DNA from: Actinoplanes nipponensis
GTDB taxonomy: Bacteria > Actinomycetota > Actinomycetes > Mycobacteriales > Micromonosporaceae
Length of the DNA: 64,000 nucleotides
Reading direction: 5' to 3'
Assembly (NCBI RefSeq): GCF_016862275.1
Contig: NZ_BOMQ01000074.1
Location: forward strand, 81,187-145,186
This document shows, one piece after another, positions 24,524 through 33,206 of this stretch; the stretch's first letter is position 1, and each line of letters starts with the position of its first letter. The position numbers were made by a program, and so were the translations under genes. The notes beneath the pieces were generated by a model. The model was not told where the DNA came from. It did no database searches and was given only the letters and a program-made list of their open reading frames with translations.

Positions 24524-25204
24524 ATGTCAGCTGTTCTGGTGGTGCTGTCCGGGGCCCGGGTGTGGAGTCTCAGGGACGGCACCCAGCACCCGACCGGGTT
24601 CTGGGCCGAGGAGTTCGTCGCGCCGTACCGGCTGCTGGTCGAGGCCGGCCACGACGTCACCGTCGCGACCCCGGGCGGCCGCGTCCCGGTCGCCGACGAG
24701 GCCAGCCTGGGCGACGAGTCCGCCCCCGCGCTGCGCGCCTACCTGGAGAGCGTGCGGGACGTGCTGCAGTCCCCGGCCCGGCTCGAGGACGTCGACCCGG
24801 CCGGCTACGACGCGGTCTTCATCCCCGGCGGGCACGGCCCGATGCAGGACCTGGCGGTCAACCCGGACGTGGCCCGCATCCTGGCCGCGATGCTGCCGGA
24901 CGCCGGCAAGGTCGTCGCCTCCCTGTGCCACGGCCCGGCGGCGTTCCTGTCCGCCGGTGACGCCGAGGGCAACTGGCTGTTCAAGGGCCGCAAGCTGACC
25001 GCGTTCACCGACGAGGAGGAGAAGCAGGCCGGGCTGGCGGACAACGCCCCCTGGCTGCTGGAGGACCGGCTGCGCGCGGGCGGCGCCGTCTTCGAGTCGG
25101 CTCCGGCCTGGGCGTCGCACGTGGTCGTGGACGGCAACCTGATCACGGCGCAGAACCCGGCCTCGGCCGAGGCCGCCGGCCGGGCCATCCTCGCCCAGCT
25201 CTGA
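24524..25204 (+). CDS. DJ-1/PfpI-family protein (Hsp31-like glyoxalase/chaperone group)
   Basis: 226 residues, ATG 24524 with GGAGG 5 bp upstream. Typical class I glutamine amidotransferase-like fold: VTVATPGG, YDAVFIPGGHGPMQDL, and the nucleophile elbow VASLCHGPAAFL with the catalytic Cys, preceded by the conserved Glu of FWAEEFVAPY. The large form with the insertion (TGFWAEEF ... NWLFKGRKLTAFTDEEE) matches Hsp31-like proteins that act on methylglyoxal or protect proteins. Monocistronic. Cytoplasmic. Confidence 0.9.
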   Translation: MSAVLVVLSGARVWSLRDGTQHPTGFWAEEFVAPYRLLVEAGHDVTVATPGGRVPVADEASLGDESAPALRAYLESVRDVLQSPARLEDVDPAGYDAVFIPGGHGPMQDLAVNPDVARILAAMLPDAGKVVASLCHGPAAFLSAGDAEGNWLFKGRKLTAFTDEEEKQAGLADNAPWLLEDRLRAGGAVFESAPAWASHVVVDGNLITAQNPASAEAAGRAILAQL

Positions 25205-25218
25205 GCCGGCGCGCCGGG

Positions 25219-25584
25219 TCAGGAGCCGGGGTTCACGAACTCGGGCTGGTCCAGGACCCGCAGCCAGGTGCCGTCGCTCTGCCGGCGGGCCACCTGGGCG
25301 CGGGCCCCGGCGCCGTCCCGGGGCGGGGTCGAGGTCAGCGCCAGCTCGCCGCTGATCAACGTCGGCAACGGCGGCTCCGGCTGGAAGGCGGGCAGGTGCG
25401 GAAGCGCTTCTTCCCACAGCTTGCGGATGGCCTCGCGCCCGACGGTCTGCTGACCCGGCGGGTACGCCATCACGGCGTCCGGCTCGTAGAGCAGCGCGAT
25501 ACCCTCGGCGTCCTTGGCGTTGGCCCGCTCGACGAACAGCCGGGTCAGATCCTCGGGGCGGGCGGCCTTCTCACGTTCGGTCAT
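25219..25584 (-). CDS. SnoaL/NTF2-like protein
   Basis: 121 residues from ATG 25584. NTF2-like layout: LTRLFVERANAKDAEGIALLYEPDAVMAYPPGQQTVGREAIRKLWEEAL, then beta strands with RRQSDGTWLRVLDQPEF. Such proteins can be small isomerases, cyclases or ligand binders; no catalytic dyad can be assigned safely. Divergent from a LysR gene 70 bp away, which is therefore its likely regulator. Confidence 0.8.
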   Translation of the reverse strand: MTEREKAARPEDLTRLFVERANAKDAEGIALLYEPDAVMAYPPGQQTVGREAIRKLWEEALPHLPAFQPEPPLPTLISGELALTSTPPRDGAGARAQVARRQSDGTWLRVLDQPEFVNPGS

Positions 25585-25608
25585 GAGGCCAGCCTCGCCC
25601 CACCCGAG

Positions 25609-25636
25609 TGACAAGTCCAACAGATGGTTCTTGTCG
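25609..25636. promoter_or_regulatory. Putative LysR operator between SnoaL-like and LysR genes
   Basis: GACAAG (25610-25615) and CTTGTC (25630-25635) form an inverted repeat with a 14-bp spacer in the 70-bp divergent intergenic region. This agrees with the dyad sites used by LysR regulators. Confidence 0.4.
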
Positions 25637-25654
25637 TAGCTATCATCACGACTC

Positions 25655-26530
25655 ATGGATCTGCGGCAGCTCGAATACTTCGTGGCGGTGGCCGAGGAGG
25701 CCAATTTCACCCGCGCGGCCGACCGCGTGCACATCACCCAGTCCGGCGTGAGCGCCCAGATCCGCCAGTTCGAACGGGAACTGGGTGCCGACCTGTTCGA
25801 CCGCTCCGCGCGCATGGTCCGGCTCACCGCGGCCGGCGCGGCGGCGCTGCCGCACGCCCGTACGGCGCTGGCGGCGGCCCAGGCCATCCGCACCGCCTGC
25901 GACGAGGTGAACGGGCTGGTCCGCGGCAAGCTGCGGATCGGCATGGTCACCGGCTGCACGATCACCCCGCTGTTCGACGCGCTGGCCTCGTTCCACCGCC
26001 GGCACCCGCGGATCGAGATCACCCTGGCCGAGGACAACTCGGAGGTGCTGGTCGAGAACGTGAGGGCGGGCCACGCGGACCTGGCCCTGGTGGCGGTGGC
26101 GGGCGGCCTGCCGGACGGGCTGGAGTCGCTGACCGTCCTCAGCGAGGGACTGGTCGCGGCCGTCGCGCCGGGGCACGACCTGGCCGAGCGGGAGTCGGTG
26201 CCGTTGCGGCGGCTGACCGCGTACCCGTTGATCTGCCTGCCGGTGGGCACCGGGATCCGCGGCGTGCTCGACCAGGCCTGCGCGGCCGCCGGGGTCCGCC
26301 CGACCGTGGCGCTGCAGGCGACCGCGCCGGGCGCGGTCCTGGACCTGGCCGCGCGCGGCCTGGGGGTGGCGATCCTGAGCGCGTCGATGACGGCCGAGGT
26401 GGCCGGGCTGCGGTCGGTGCCGATCGAGGACGTCGAGCTGCCGGCGATGCTGGCGCTGGTGTGGCGCAAGGGCGAGAGCGCGGTGCTGCGGGCCCTGCTG
26501 CCGCACTGCCGCCGCGCCTTCGCGGCCTAG
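25655..26530 (+). CDS. LysR-family transcriptional regulator
   Basis: 291 residues from ATG 25655. The N-terminal helix-turn-helix (MDLRQLEYFVAVAEEANFTRAADRVHITQSGVSAQIRQFERELGADLFDR) is canonical; the effector-binding domain follows from about residue 88 (GKLRIGMVTGCTITPLFDALASFHRRHP). Divergently transcribed from the SnoaL-like gene, the usual LysR target arrangement. Ligand unknown. About 115 bp without a gene follow before the next (minus-strand) gene; nothing notable was seen there. Confidence 0.93.
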   Translation: MDLRQLEYFVAVAEEANFTRAADRVHITQSGVSAQIRQFERELGADLFDRSARMVRLTAAGAAALPHARTALAAAQAIRTACDEVNGLVRGKLRIGMVTGCTITPLFDALASFHRRHPRIEITLAEDNSEVLVENVRAGHADLALVAVAGGLPDGLESLTVLSEGLVAAVAPGHDLAERESVPLRRLTAYPLICLPVGTGIRGVLDQACAAAGVRPTVALQATAPGAVLDLAARGLGVAILSASMTAEVAGLRSVPIEDVELPAMLALVWRKGESAVLRALLPHCRRAFAA

Positions 26531-26645
26531 GCTCTCGCTCACCGCCCGCCTTGCCCCGGTTCTCCCAGCGGCCTGCCTTCCCGCCGCGGGTGCCGGCTCG
26601 CCGTGCTGGCCGGCCGGTTCGCTGCGGATCTCGCGCGTGGCCGGT

Positions 26646-27203
26646 TCAGGCCGCGCAGGCGACCTCGGCCTGCTCGCTCCAGGGCGTGCCGTCGAAGCCC
26701 TCACGGGGCCGCGTCTCGCGGTCCCGCTGGCCGAAGGTCTGCACCGACAGCGTGACCGGCAGCCGGCCCAGCGGCAGCCCGTGTACGCAGTCGACCCGCA
26801 CATCGGCCTCGGCTTGCACGGTTTCGCCGGGCGCGATCCAGCGCCGCTCGTCCACCCCGTGCACGCTGACGCCCGGCCGGGAACCGGACAGGTCACGGAT
26901 GGTGATCGGCATCGGCCCGGCGTTCACCAGCGTCACCCGCCGGGTGAGCGTGACGGTGGTGACCCGCCCGCCACGCACGACGCTGTCCGCGGGCGACCCG
27001 TCGACGAACGGACTGGCCTCGGCGAAGACGAACACGGCGACCGGCCGGTCGCGGACGGCGGCCTCCCGGCGCACGGCCCAGCCGTAGGTGGCGCAGGCGC
27101 CGAGCACAGCCCCGACCACCAGCGCGGCCGCGACGAGCAGATGCGACCGGCGGGAACGAGCGGGAGGTACGACGGCCGGCCGGTCCAGGTCGATCACATT
27201 CAT
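26646..27203 (-). CDS. Single-pass membrane protein with extracytoplasmic domain, unknown
   Basis: 185 residues, ATG 27203. A short cytoplasmic N-terminus rich in Arg and Pro is followed by one membrane helix (about 21-43), then a beta-rich extracytoplasmic domain. It contains two Cys (VRVDCVHG and EVACAA at the C-terminus) that could form a disulfide, and a LTRRVTLVNAGPMPITIRDLSGSRPG stretch that reads like an Ig or NPCBM-associated-like fold. Family not recognised. Probably monocistronic. Confidence 0.7.
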   Translation of the reverse strand: MNVIDLDRPAVVPPARSRRSHLLVAAALVVGAVLGACATYGWAVRREAAVRDRPVAVFVFAEASPFVDGSPADSVVRGGRVTTVTLTRRVTLVNAGPMPITIRDLSGSRPGVSVHGVDERRWIAPGETVQAEADVRVDCVHGLPLGRLPVTLSVQTFGQRDRETRPREGFDGTPWSEQAEVACAA

Positions 27204-27309
27204 GCGGTGCCCTCGCCCTGCCTCGGAACGGGAACGGACGGTTCAGAGAACGTACGGCACCGGCCGGGGGTTGCGGGCCGAGGGGCGCGTCTTTCCTGGT
27301 CGTCGCGCG

Positions 27310-28185
27310 TCAGTCCACCATGGAGCGCGGTGCACCCTCCAGGTCATCGATGATCCGCTCCAGGATCCGCGGTGTGTCCCGCAGGGGCGCGGCCCGGACG
27401 AACAGCCGGCTCACCGCGTCGAAGTAGAAGTCGACGTCGTGCCGACCGCCCAGGTAGAGCGCGCTGGTGAGCTGCTCCAGACACACCAGATCGGGCAGCT
27501 CCGGCCGCGGAAACCGCAGAATGGTGAACGACCCGCCGGCGGCGACGTGCCGGCCGGCGCTGAACGGCAAGACCTGCAGCCGTACGTTCGAAGCCTTGGT
27601 GACCACCGCCAGCAGCGACTCGAGCTGATCCCGCATGACCCGCCTCCCCCCGACCGGGCGCCGCAGGGCGGCCTCGTCCACCACGGCCCAGAGCTTCGGC
27701 GGATGCGGACGGGTGAGCAACTGCTGACGCTCCACCCGGCGAGCAGCCTCGTCACGGCGCGCGACCGCCCGGGCGTACTCCTCGGTCTGCAGGAGCGCCG
27801 GGACGAACTGGACCTCGTAGGTGCGGATCAGGGAGGCGGTGGCCTCCAGCCCGAGATAGCGGGGAAACCAGTCCGGGGTGACATCGCTGTACGCCCGCCA
27901 CGAGCCCGGGGCGTTGGCCTCGCGTACGCGGTCCAGGAAGACGTCGCGTTCCAGATCGTCGTAGACGCCGTAGAGGGAGAGAAGGTCGAGAACGTCCCGC
28001 TCGACGAGCCGGGACTGCCCCAACTCCATGCGGTCGATCTGCCACTCGTCGCCGTTGATCGCGGCGGCCGCCTCGGCGAGGGTGAGACCGCTGCGCTCCC
28101 GGAGTCGTCGCAGGTAGGCGCCCACCAGGACACGGACGACTGTGGGGGCATCGCCGGGGCCACCCCGCTCCGGTGATCTGCTCAA
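27310..28185 (-). CDS. XRE-type helix-turn-helix protein with DUF5753 domain
   Basis: 291 residues from TTG 28185, chosen because GGAGG lies 6 bp upstream; a longer in-frame reading would run through the tRNA gene and is rejected. HTH at about 22-75 (VGAYLRRLRERSGLTLAEAAAAINGDEWQIDRMELGQ), then DUF5753 (about 110-280: EATASLIRTYEVQFVPALLQTEEYARAV, LPFSAGRHVAAGGSFTILRFP). These actinobacterial regulators normally pair with a small DUF397 protein, as in the BldB/WhiJ-type system; no DUF397 gene is adjacent here. Target unknown. Confidence 0.9.
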   Translation of the reverse strand: MSRSPERGGPGDAPTVVRVLVGAYLRRLRERSGLTLAEAAAAINGDEWQIDRMELGQSRLVERDVLDLLSLYGVYDDLERDVFLDRVREANAPGSWRAYSDVTPDWFPRYLGLEATASLIRTYEVQFVPALLQTEEYARAVARRDEAARRVERQQLLTRPHPPKLWAVVDEAALRRPVGGRRVMRDQLESLLAVVTKASNVRLQVLPFSAGRHVAAGGSFTILRFPRPELPDLVCLEQLTSALYLGGRHDVDFYFDAVSRLFVRAAPLRDTPRILERIIDDLEGAPRSMVD

Positions 28186-28271
28186 CGCGCACCTCCGCGC
28201 TTTTTCTTCGGTTGAGCATGCCACTGGGGGGCGGGTGGGGCCAGTTGGGGAAAGAGATGCTGGTGCGGTGG

Positions 28272-28347
28272 TGGTGCCCCCGGTAGGAATCGAACCTACG
28301 ACACACGGTTTAGGAAACCGATGCTCTATCCCCTGAGCTACGAGGGC
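28272..28347 (-). tRNA. tRNA-Arg(CCT)
   Basis: Cloverleaf on the minus strand: acceptor GCCCTCG/CGGGGGC with discriminator A, D-arm AGCTCAGGGGATAGAGC, anticodon loop TTCCTAA (anticodon CCT), T-arm with GGTTCGATTCC, and an encoded CCA at 28272-28274. It reads AGG codons. The adjoining sequence on the 5' side changes composition, see findings. Confidence 0.95.
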
Positions 28348-28540
28348 CTGCGGCCCACATCGTACCCAGCTGGGGATGTCCACGAGTGCCCGGGCGTCCC
28401 GTCGGGGCCCCACGAGTGCCATCTGGTCGACCGGTGGGCATTCCCGTTGCTGGCCGGAGCGCCTCCGGAGCAATCCCGCGCACACGCGGCCCGGCGTGCC
28501 CGGGACATCCGTGTCTACGGGAGCATGAGTAATGTGTGAA

Positions 28541-28573
28541 CGGTAGTCTTCAAGATGCGTCTACGGTAGTCTT
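28541..28573 (+). repeat. Tandem ACGGTAGTCTT element in the promoter of the AAA_14 ATPase gene
   Basis: ACGGTAGTCTT occurs at 28540-28550 and again at 28563-28573, 23 bp apart. The second copy contains TAGTCT about 6 bp before the GTG start, so it may be the -10 of a leaderless transcript and the first copy a second promoter or a regulator site. The rest of 28351-28578 holds no gene. Confidence 0.45.
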
Positions 28574-28578
28574 GTAAC

Positions 28579-29853
28579 GTGTTGCCATATCAGTTGCGGG
28601 CCGTTGATCAAGAGCTGGATGAGCTTCTCGGCGGCTTGCCTGCCATCAGTCTCGAGGGGCCGAAGGGCGTCGGGAAGACCGCCACGGCCCAGCGGCGCGC
28701 CGCCACCGCCTTCGCCATGGACGACGCGACACAGCGGGAGCTGCTCACCGCCGATCCGCAACGCCTCGACCGTGCCCCGGCGCCGGTCCTCATCGACGAG
28801 TGGCAGCGCGAGCCGGCAGTCTGGGACTTTGTGCGGCGCAGCGTCGACCGTAATCCCGCACCGGCCCGGTTCCTGTTGACCGGCAGCGCCACCCCCACGT
28901 CTGCGCCGACACATTCCGGAGCCGGGCGCATCGTCCAGCTCCGGATGCGACCGATGAGCCTGGCCGAGCGGGCCCTGGCCGAGCCGACGGTCAGCCTTCG
29001 GGAGTTGCTCACCGGACGGCGGCCGGCCGTGGGCGGAGGCACTGCGCTGAGCCTGGTCGACTACGCCGAGGAGATCGTGCGCTCCGGATTCCCCGCCATC
29101 CGTCAACTGCCGCCGCGTGCTCGCCGGGCACAGCTCGACGGCTACCTGAACCGCATCGTCGAACGAGACTTCCCCGAGCAAGGCCACCTGGTACGCCGCC
29201 CCGACACCCTGCGCGGGTGGCTAGCCGCGTACGCCGCCGCAACGGCAACCACCAGTTCCTACAACGCCATCCTGGACGCGGCCACACCCGGCGAGACCAA
29301 CAAGCCCGCCAAGACGACCACGACCGCGTACCGCGACGTCCTGTCGCAACTGTGGCTGCTCGATCCCGTGCCCGGCTGGTTGCCCAGCCGCAGCGCCTTC
29401 AGCAGACTCGGCGCCGCACCGAAACACCACCTCGCCGACCCGGCACTCGCCGCCCGACTACTTGGTGTGGACGTACCCGCCCTGCTCGACGATTCAGCAC
29501 CGAACGCGCCGGTACGCCGGCCTGGTCCTCTGCTGGGCGCCTTGTTCGAGTCGCTGGTGACGCTCAGCGTGCGGGTCTACGCGCAGGTAGCTGAAGCCAC
29601 GGTTCATCACCTACGCACCTGGGACAGTCGGCACGAGGTGGATCTCATCATCCAGCGCGCCGATCAACGAGTCGTGGCGCTCGAGGTCAAGCTGTCGCCG
29701 TCGGTGAGCGATGACGATGTCCGTCACCTCACCTGGCTGCGCAGACAACTCGGCGACGATCTACTTGATGCGGCGGTCATAACCACCGGGTCTGAGGCGT
29801 ACCGTCGCGCCGACGGCATCGCGGTGATCCCGCTCTGCTTGCTCGAACCCTGA
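28579..29853 (+). CDS. AAA_14/DUF4143 ATPase
   Basis: 424 residues, GTG 28579, probably leaderless. Walker A GPKGVGKT at 27-34 and Walker B VLIDEWQ at 70-76, then LLTGSAT (sensor), RIVQLRMRPMSLAER, and the DUF4143 C-terminal domain with HEVDLIIQR ... VALEVKLS (about 350-375), a PD-(D/E)XK-like nuclease core. Proteins of this family are common near mobile and defence loci and some behave as stand-alone effectors, but no function is firmly established. The codons are less GC-biased than in the flanks, suggesting acquisition. Confidence 0.88.
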   Translation: MLPYQLRAVDQELDELLGGLPAISLEGPKGVGKTATAQRRAATAFAMDDATQRELLTADPQRLDRAPAPVLIDEWQREPAVWDFVRRSVDRNPAPARFLLTGSATPTSAPTHSGAGRIVQLRMRPMSLAERALAEPTVSLRELLTGRRPAVGGGTALSLVDYAEEIVRSGFPAIRQLPPRARRAQLDGYLNRIVERDFPEQGHLVRRPDTLRGWLAAYAAATATTSSYNAILDAATPGETNKPAKTTTTAYRDVLSQLWLLDPVPGWLPSRSAFSRLGAAPKHHLADPALAARLLGVDVPALLDDSAPNAPVRRPGPLLGALFESLVTLSVRVYAQVAEATVHHLRTWDSRHEVDLIIQRADQRVVALEVKLSPSVSDDDVRHLTWLRRQLGDDLLDAAVITTGSEAYRRADGIAVIPLCLLEP

Positions 29854-30059
29854 CAACCGGCGCATGGCCCGATCACGGGTAGTCGCCGTCATCGATGGAT
29901 GAAGGCCGATCAGCAGACCAGCCGAACCCGCCCCTTTCTTCGGTAGCGGGAGTGGCCATTAAGCTGGTCATTCAGAATCAATGAACCATTCCAACCTGAT
30001 GGCGCAGGTCAGCAGCGTCCGGGGAGGGCGGTGGCCGGGTCTGATCCGAACCCATCGCC

Positions 30060-30303
30060 ACCAGCGACGATCTCGTTGGCGGCGCCTGCGTAACGGCGAC
30101 CCCTCACCCACCTATCCGCCGGGTTCGAGGTGGGCGTGGCCACCGCCTGGCGCAACGTCGGCGAGGCGGTCAGTCTTCAGCCAACCGAGCTTTGTCGGCG
30201 TAGCCGGTTGGCGTGGATCAGGTTCGATGGCGAGGTGAATATTGAGTCCTTGATACTGACTGTCACAGAGGAGGAGGCGTGCGACGCCTTCCGCCCGTCG
30301 TAA
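30060..30303 (+). pseudogene. Transposase remnant (IS5-like helix-turn-helix of a DDE transposase)
   Basis: Two frames together read WRRLRNGD and then, after a shift near 30100, LTHLSAGFEVGVATAWRNVGEAV. This resembles the HTH_4 region found before the DDE domain of IS5/ISL-type transposases. No DDE residues or terminal inverted repeats were found. The rest of 29854-30278 has no intact gene. Confidence 0.45.
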
Positions 30304-31136
30304 TCGCTGTTGGTGGCATTCTGGTGCTTCTTTTCATGATCGCACTGATCGAGCCTCGATGGATCTTGCGGCTGGATCTTGGGTCGGACATGAAAAATCT
30401 ACGACCACCCGAGATGGCCAACGCCATCAACCAGATCAGGTCTACCGTCATTCAAGCCGTCGGCTCCGTCGTGGTGCTCAGCGGCGCGTACGTCGGCTGG
30501 CGGCAACTACAACACAACATGCACGCCACCCAGGCGCAGATCGAGCTGCAGCGCGCCGGACACCTGACCGACCGCTACACACGAGTCGTGGAACAGCTCG
30601 CCAGCACCGACGAGACGATCCGCGTCGGCGCCATTCACGCTCTTGACCGGATCGCCGCGGAGGCGGTCACGGAGCGAGCCGGGGTCGTCGCCCTTCTCGC
30701 CACCTACGTCCGGACACGCGCCCACCGCGGCTGGACCAGCCTCGACGACCCCCACCTTCCGCTCCGGTCCCGGGCCAGCGACATTCAAGCAGCGTTGACA
30801 ACGCTCACCCACTGGATAGAACCCGGACACGTACCGCCACAGTGGCTCACCGCCGACATCGCACACACCGACCTACCCAACGCCAACCTGCACGGGTGCA
30901 CCCTTTGGCACGTACGCATGCGCGACGTCAACCTGACCGGCGCTGCCCTCAGCGAGGTTGACCTGCGAGGCGCTGATCTCCGCGGCGCCATCCTGGACAA
31001 CGTCGACTTCACCGGCTCCTACGCCAATCGGCGAACCTGGTGGCCAGCAGGCTTCGACCCCACTACCCACGGCATCACGATCGAGCAGTCCGAAGACGCC
31101 TACGAAGCCTGGCCGCCCAAGACGCCGGACATCTGA
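30279..31136 (+). CDS. Membrane protein with C-terminal pentapeptide repeats
   Basis: 285 residues; GTG 30279 is directly behind AGGAGG, so the spacing is unusually short and the true start is uncertain. Two membrane helices (about 5-27 and 55-77), a helical middle region (TQAQIELQRAGHLTDRYTRVVEQLASTDETIRVGAIHALDRIA), then about eight pentapeptide repeats of the A(D/N)LxG type from about residue 195 (ANLHGCTLWHVRMRDVNLTGAAL, ADLRGAILDNVDFTGS). This architecture is common in actinobacteria and of unknown function. Codon bias is weaker than in neighbouring conserved genes. Confidence 0.83.
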   Translation: MRRLPPVVIAVGGILVLLFMIALIEPRWILRLDLGSDMKNLRPPEMANAINQIRSTVIQAVGSVVVLSGAYVGWRQLQHNMHATQAQIELQRAGHLTDRYTRVVEQLASTDETIRVGAIHALDRIAAEAVTERAGVVALLATYVRTRAHRGWTSLDDPHLPLRSRASDIQAALTTLTHWIEPGHVPPQWLTADIAHTDLPNANLHGCTLWHVRMRDVNLTGAALSEVDLRGADLRGAILDNVDFTGSYANRRTWWPAGFDPTTHGITIEQSEDAYEAWPPKTPDI

Positions 31137-31301
31137 GCGTTTCGTCGGTCGGCCGCGAGGTCGCCGTAAGGTCTGGCGGTCGACCGGTTGCCGCAGCTCG
31201 ACGGCGGGGAACGCGGCCAGTGGAGGCACGGGTTCCCATTCCGGAAATGTGGCATGCTCTCATGTCCTCCCGCGGCCCACTGCCCATGCGTGGGCGTTGA
31301 A

Positions 31302-31766
31302 TCAGTACCGGGATCCGCAGGTCCAGCCGCCCATCGGCGTCAAGATGCACGCCCGCGCAGTCAGCCCGGCATCGTTCACCGCCTGCGTGTACCCGGTCTG
31401 GCTGGTGCTGTAGTAGGAGTACACCGTGCGCAGCGATCCGTCGGCGTTGAACCCCTCGATCTTGATGCCGTGCAGGCCCCCGCGGGCCCACGCCATCCGA
31501 CACCTGGAGCTGTAGCGCAGTTCGACGGCTCCGGTGCTCGCCGGGTCGACGGTGTAGATGGTGCGGGCGTCGGCGTTGCATTTGTGGAGGACTCCGTTGG
31601 GGTCCTCCCAGGCGGCTCGGTTGGGGTCGACTCCGTCGCAGATCTTGTAGCAGCTCGTCGCCGCGGCGGCCGGTGTGGCGACGATCGGGCTCAGCGCCGC
31701 CCCGGTCGTCGCGACGGCCGCCGTCAGCAGCGCCGCCAAGCGCCGCGCCCGTGGTGTCATCCTCAT
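31302..31766 (-). CDS. Secreted DUF2690 protein
   Basis: 154 residues from ATG 31766 (AGAGGAAC upstream). A Tat- or Sec-like signal peptide with RRLAALL core ends about residue 38 at AAAA. The mature part carries CYKICDGVDPN, four or more Cys (CDG, HKC, SRC, RACI, WTC) and ELRYSSRCRMAWARG, the DUF2690 pattern of small disulfide-rich exported proteins. Function unknown. Sequence 31137-31301 between this gene and the pentapeptide gene shows no gene. Confidence 0.85.
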   Translation of the reverse strand: MRMTPRARRLAALLTAAVATTGAALSPIVATPAAAATSCYKICDGVDPNRAAWEDPNGVLHKCNADARTIYTVDPASTGAVELRYSSRCRMAWARGGLHGIKIEGFNADGSLRTVYSYYSTSQTGYTQAVNDAGLTARACILTPMGGWTCGSRY

Positions 31767-31956
31767 GGTTTGTTCCTCTCTGTCGGGCGAACGAGGAACA
31801 TCCTCTGCAGCGGCAGGCGGCCGGCACCACACCGTTCAGTCAGGGCTGAAAGGATCGATCCGGCTCCGGCTCGGCCGGCGTCGCGCTGTGCCCGTCAGCG
31901 CCCTATGGCAGGTCCCGCACCGGCCGCAGACTGACCAACTCCCGCCTGATACAGAC

Positions 31957-31988
31957 GGAGGCGGCAGCACCGAAGTGCTGCCGCCTCC
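31957..31988 (-). terminator. Terminator after the xylanase gene
   Basis: Perfect 14-bp inverted repeat GGAGGCGGCAGCAC / GTGCTGCCGCCTCC (31957-31970 and 31975-31988) with a CGAA loop, 12 bp past the xylanase stop. Confidence 0.8.
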
Positions 31989-31999
31989 ACCTTTCAATC

Positions 32000-33145
32000 T
32001 CAGCGGTTCCAGCGCGCCGCGGCCAAAGTGTCGCGAAGCGTGTAATACGCCGGCTTGCGCTCGAAGTTGTTCCCCATCACCGTCGCGGCGCCCTCGGCCG
32101 GGAAGAACACCGGCACCCAGGAGTACTTGTCGGTGAAGCCCCAGATGGTGAAGGAATTGCAGTCGTCGACGGCCAGGCAGGCGTCCAGGACGGTCTTGTA
32201 GTACGCGGCCTGCGTCGTCAGCTGCTCGGCGGTCGGCACGCCGCCTTCGGGCAGATCCATGCGTACGTCGAGCTCGGTGATCGCGGTGTGCAGACCGAGG
32301 TCGTCGAAGCGCTGCAGCACGGCCCCGAGCTGGTCCGGGGCGCCGTACCGCATGCTCAGGTGGGCCTGGGACGCGAAGCCGTGCAGCGGCACGCGGTCGG
32401 CCTGCAATTGCTTGGCCAGCGCCTCGTACGCGTCGACCTTGACGCCGGGCCATTCCACGCCGTAGTCGTTCAGGAACAGCTGAGCCTTCGGGTCGGCCTG
32501 GTGCGCCCAGCGGAAGGCGTCGGCCACGATGCCCGGGCCGAGTTCACGGATGAAGATGTTTTCCTGGCGGTACTCGCCATTCTCGTTGAGGATCTCGTTG
32601 GCGACGTCCCACTGCTGGATCTTGCCGCGGTAGTGGCCGACCACCGTGAAGATGTGGTCCTTGAGGATCGCGCGCAGCTCCGCCTTGGTGAACTGGCCCT
32701 CGGTCAGCCACGCCGGGTTCTGGCTGTGCCAGAGCAGGGTGTGCCCGCGGACGACCTGACCGTGCTGCCGCGCGAACTTGACGATCGCGTCGGCCGGGCC
32801 GAAGTTGTACTTGCGGCGCTCGGGGTGGATGAATTCCCACTTCATCTGGTTCTCGGGGGAGACCGAGTTGAATTCGCGGGCCAGGACCTTCCGGTACGGC
32901 TGGTCGTAGGTGAACGGGTCCGGGTAGTCCTGCTCGAGGTGGTGGCCGCCGCCCGCCGCCGCGGATCCGATGCGCAGGTCGCGGGGTGCCGCCCAGCGCA
33001 GCGGCAGATTCCACTTGCCCGGGTGGTGGTCCACGACGGACCGGCCGCCGGTCGCCTTCGTACCGGCCTGGGCCGGCTGGATGCCGGGGCCGAGCAGCGT
33101 CGACGTGGCGAGGACGGCCACGGCGACACGGTATGCCTTTCTCAA
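32000..33145 (-). CDS. Secreted endo-1,4-beta-xylanase, family GH10
   Basis: 381 residues from TTG 33145, selected because AAAGGAG lies 5 bp upstream. Residues 1-28 are a signal peptide (ending QAQ/AQA). The rest is a complete GH10 barrel: MKWEFIHPE, GHTLLWHSQNP, WDVANEI with acid/base E184, and ITELDVR with nucleophile E291, plus FTIWGFTDKYSW near the end. It cleaves xylan backbones outside the cell. No carbohydrate-binding module is attached. A GAAAGTTTC palindrome 51-59 bp upstream is the element known from actinomycete xylanase promoters, suggesting control by a XlnR/BxlR-type LacI regulator encoded elsewhere. A perfect terminator follows. Confidence 0.95.
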   Translation of the reverse strand: MRKAYRVAVAVLATSTLLGPGIQPAQAGTKATGGRSVVDHHPGKWNLPLRWAAPRDLRIGSAAAGGGHHLEQDYPDPFTYDQPYRKVLAREFNSVSPENQMKWEFIHPERRKYNFGPADAIVKFARQHGQVVRGHTLLWHSQNPAWLTEGQFTKAELRAILKDHIFTVVGHYRGKIQQWDVANEILNENGEYRQENIFIRELGPGIVADAFRWAHQADPKAQLFLNDYGVEWPGVKVDAYEALAKQLQADRVPLHGFASQAHLSMRYGAPDQLGAVLQRFDDLGLHTAITELDVRMDLPEGGVPTAEQLTTQAAYYKTVLDACLAVDDCNSFTIWGFTDKYSWVPVFFPAEGAATVMGNNFERKPAYYTLRDTLAAARWNR

Positions 33146-33193
33146 GATCACTCCTTTGAGGACGACGGACGCATCACACACGGCATGCCGGTG

Positions 33194-33206
33194 CTGAAAG
33201 TTTCGG
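33194..33206 (-). promoter_or_regulatory. Xylanase operator
   Basis: CTGAAAGTTTCGG contains the GAAA-G-TTTC palindrome (33196-33204) reported for Streptomyces xylan-utilisation promoters, positioned just upstream of the xylanase gene. Confidence 0.6.

Noticed and set aside
28272..28347. tRNA-Arg as attachment site of an integrative element
   Set aside because: No integrase gene or duplicated tRNA 3' end was seen, and the foreign-looking genes lie on the 5' side.
27310..28485. 391-residue DUF5753 protein extending through tRNA-Arg
   Set aside because: The extension reads through a tRNA gene; a TTG with a proper ribosome-binding site at 28185 gives the normal family length.
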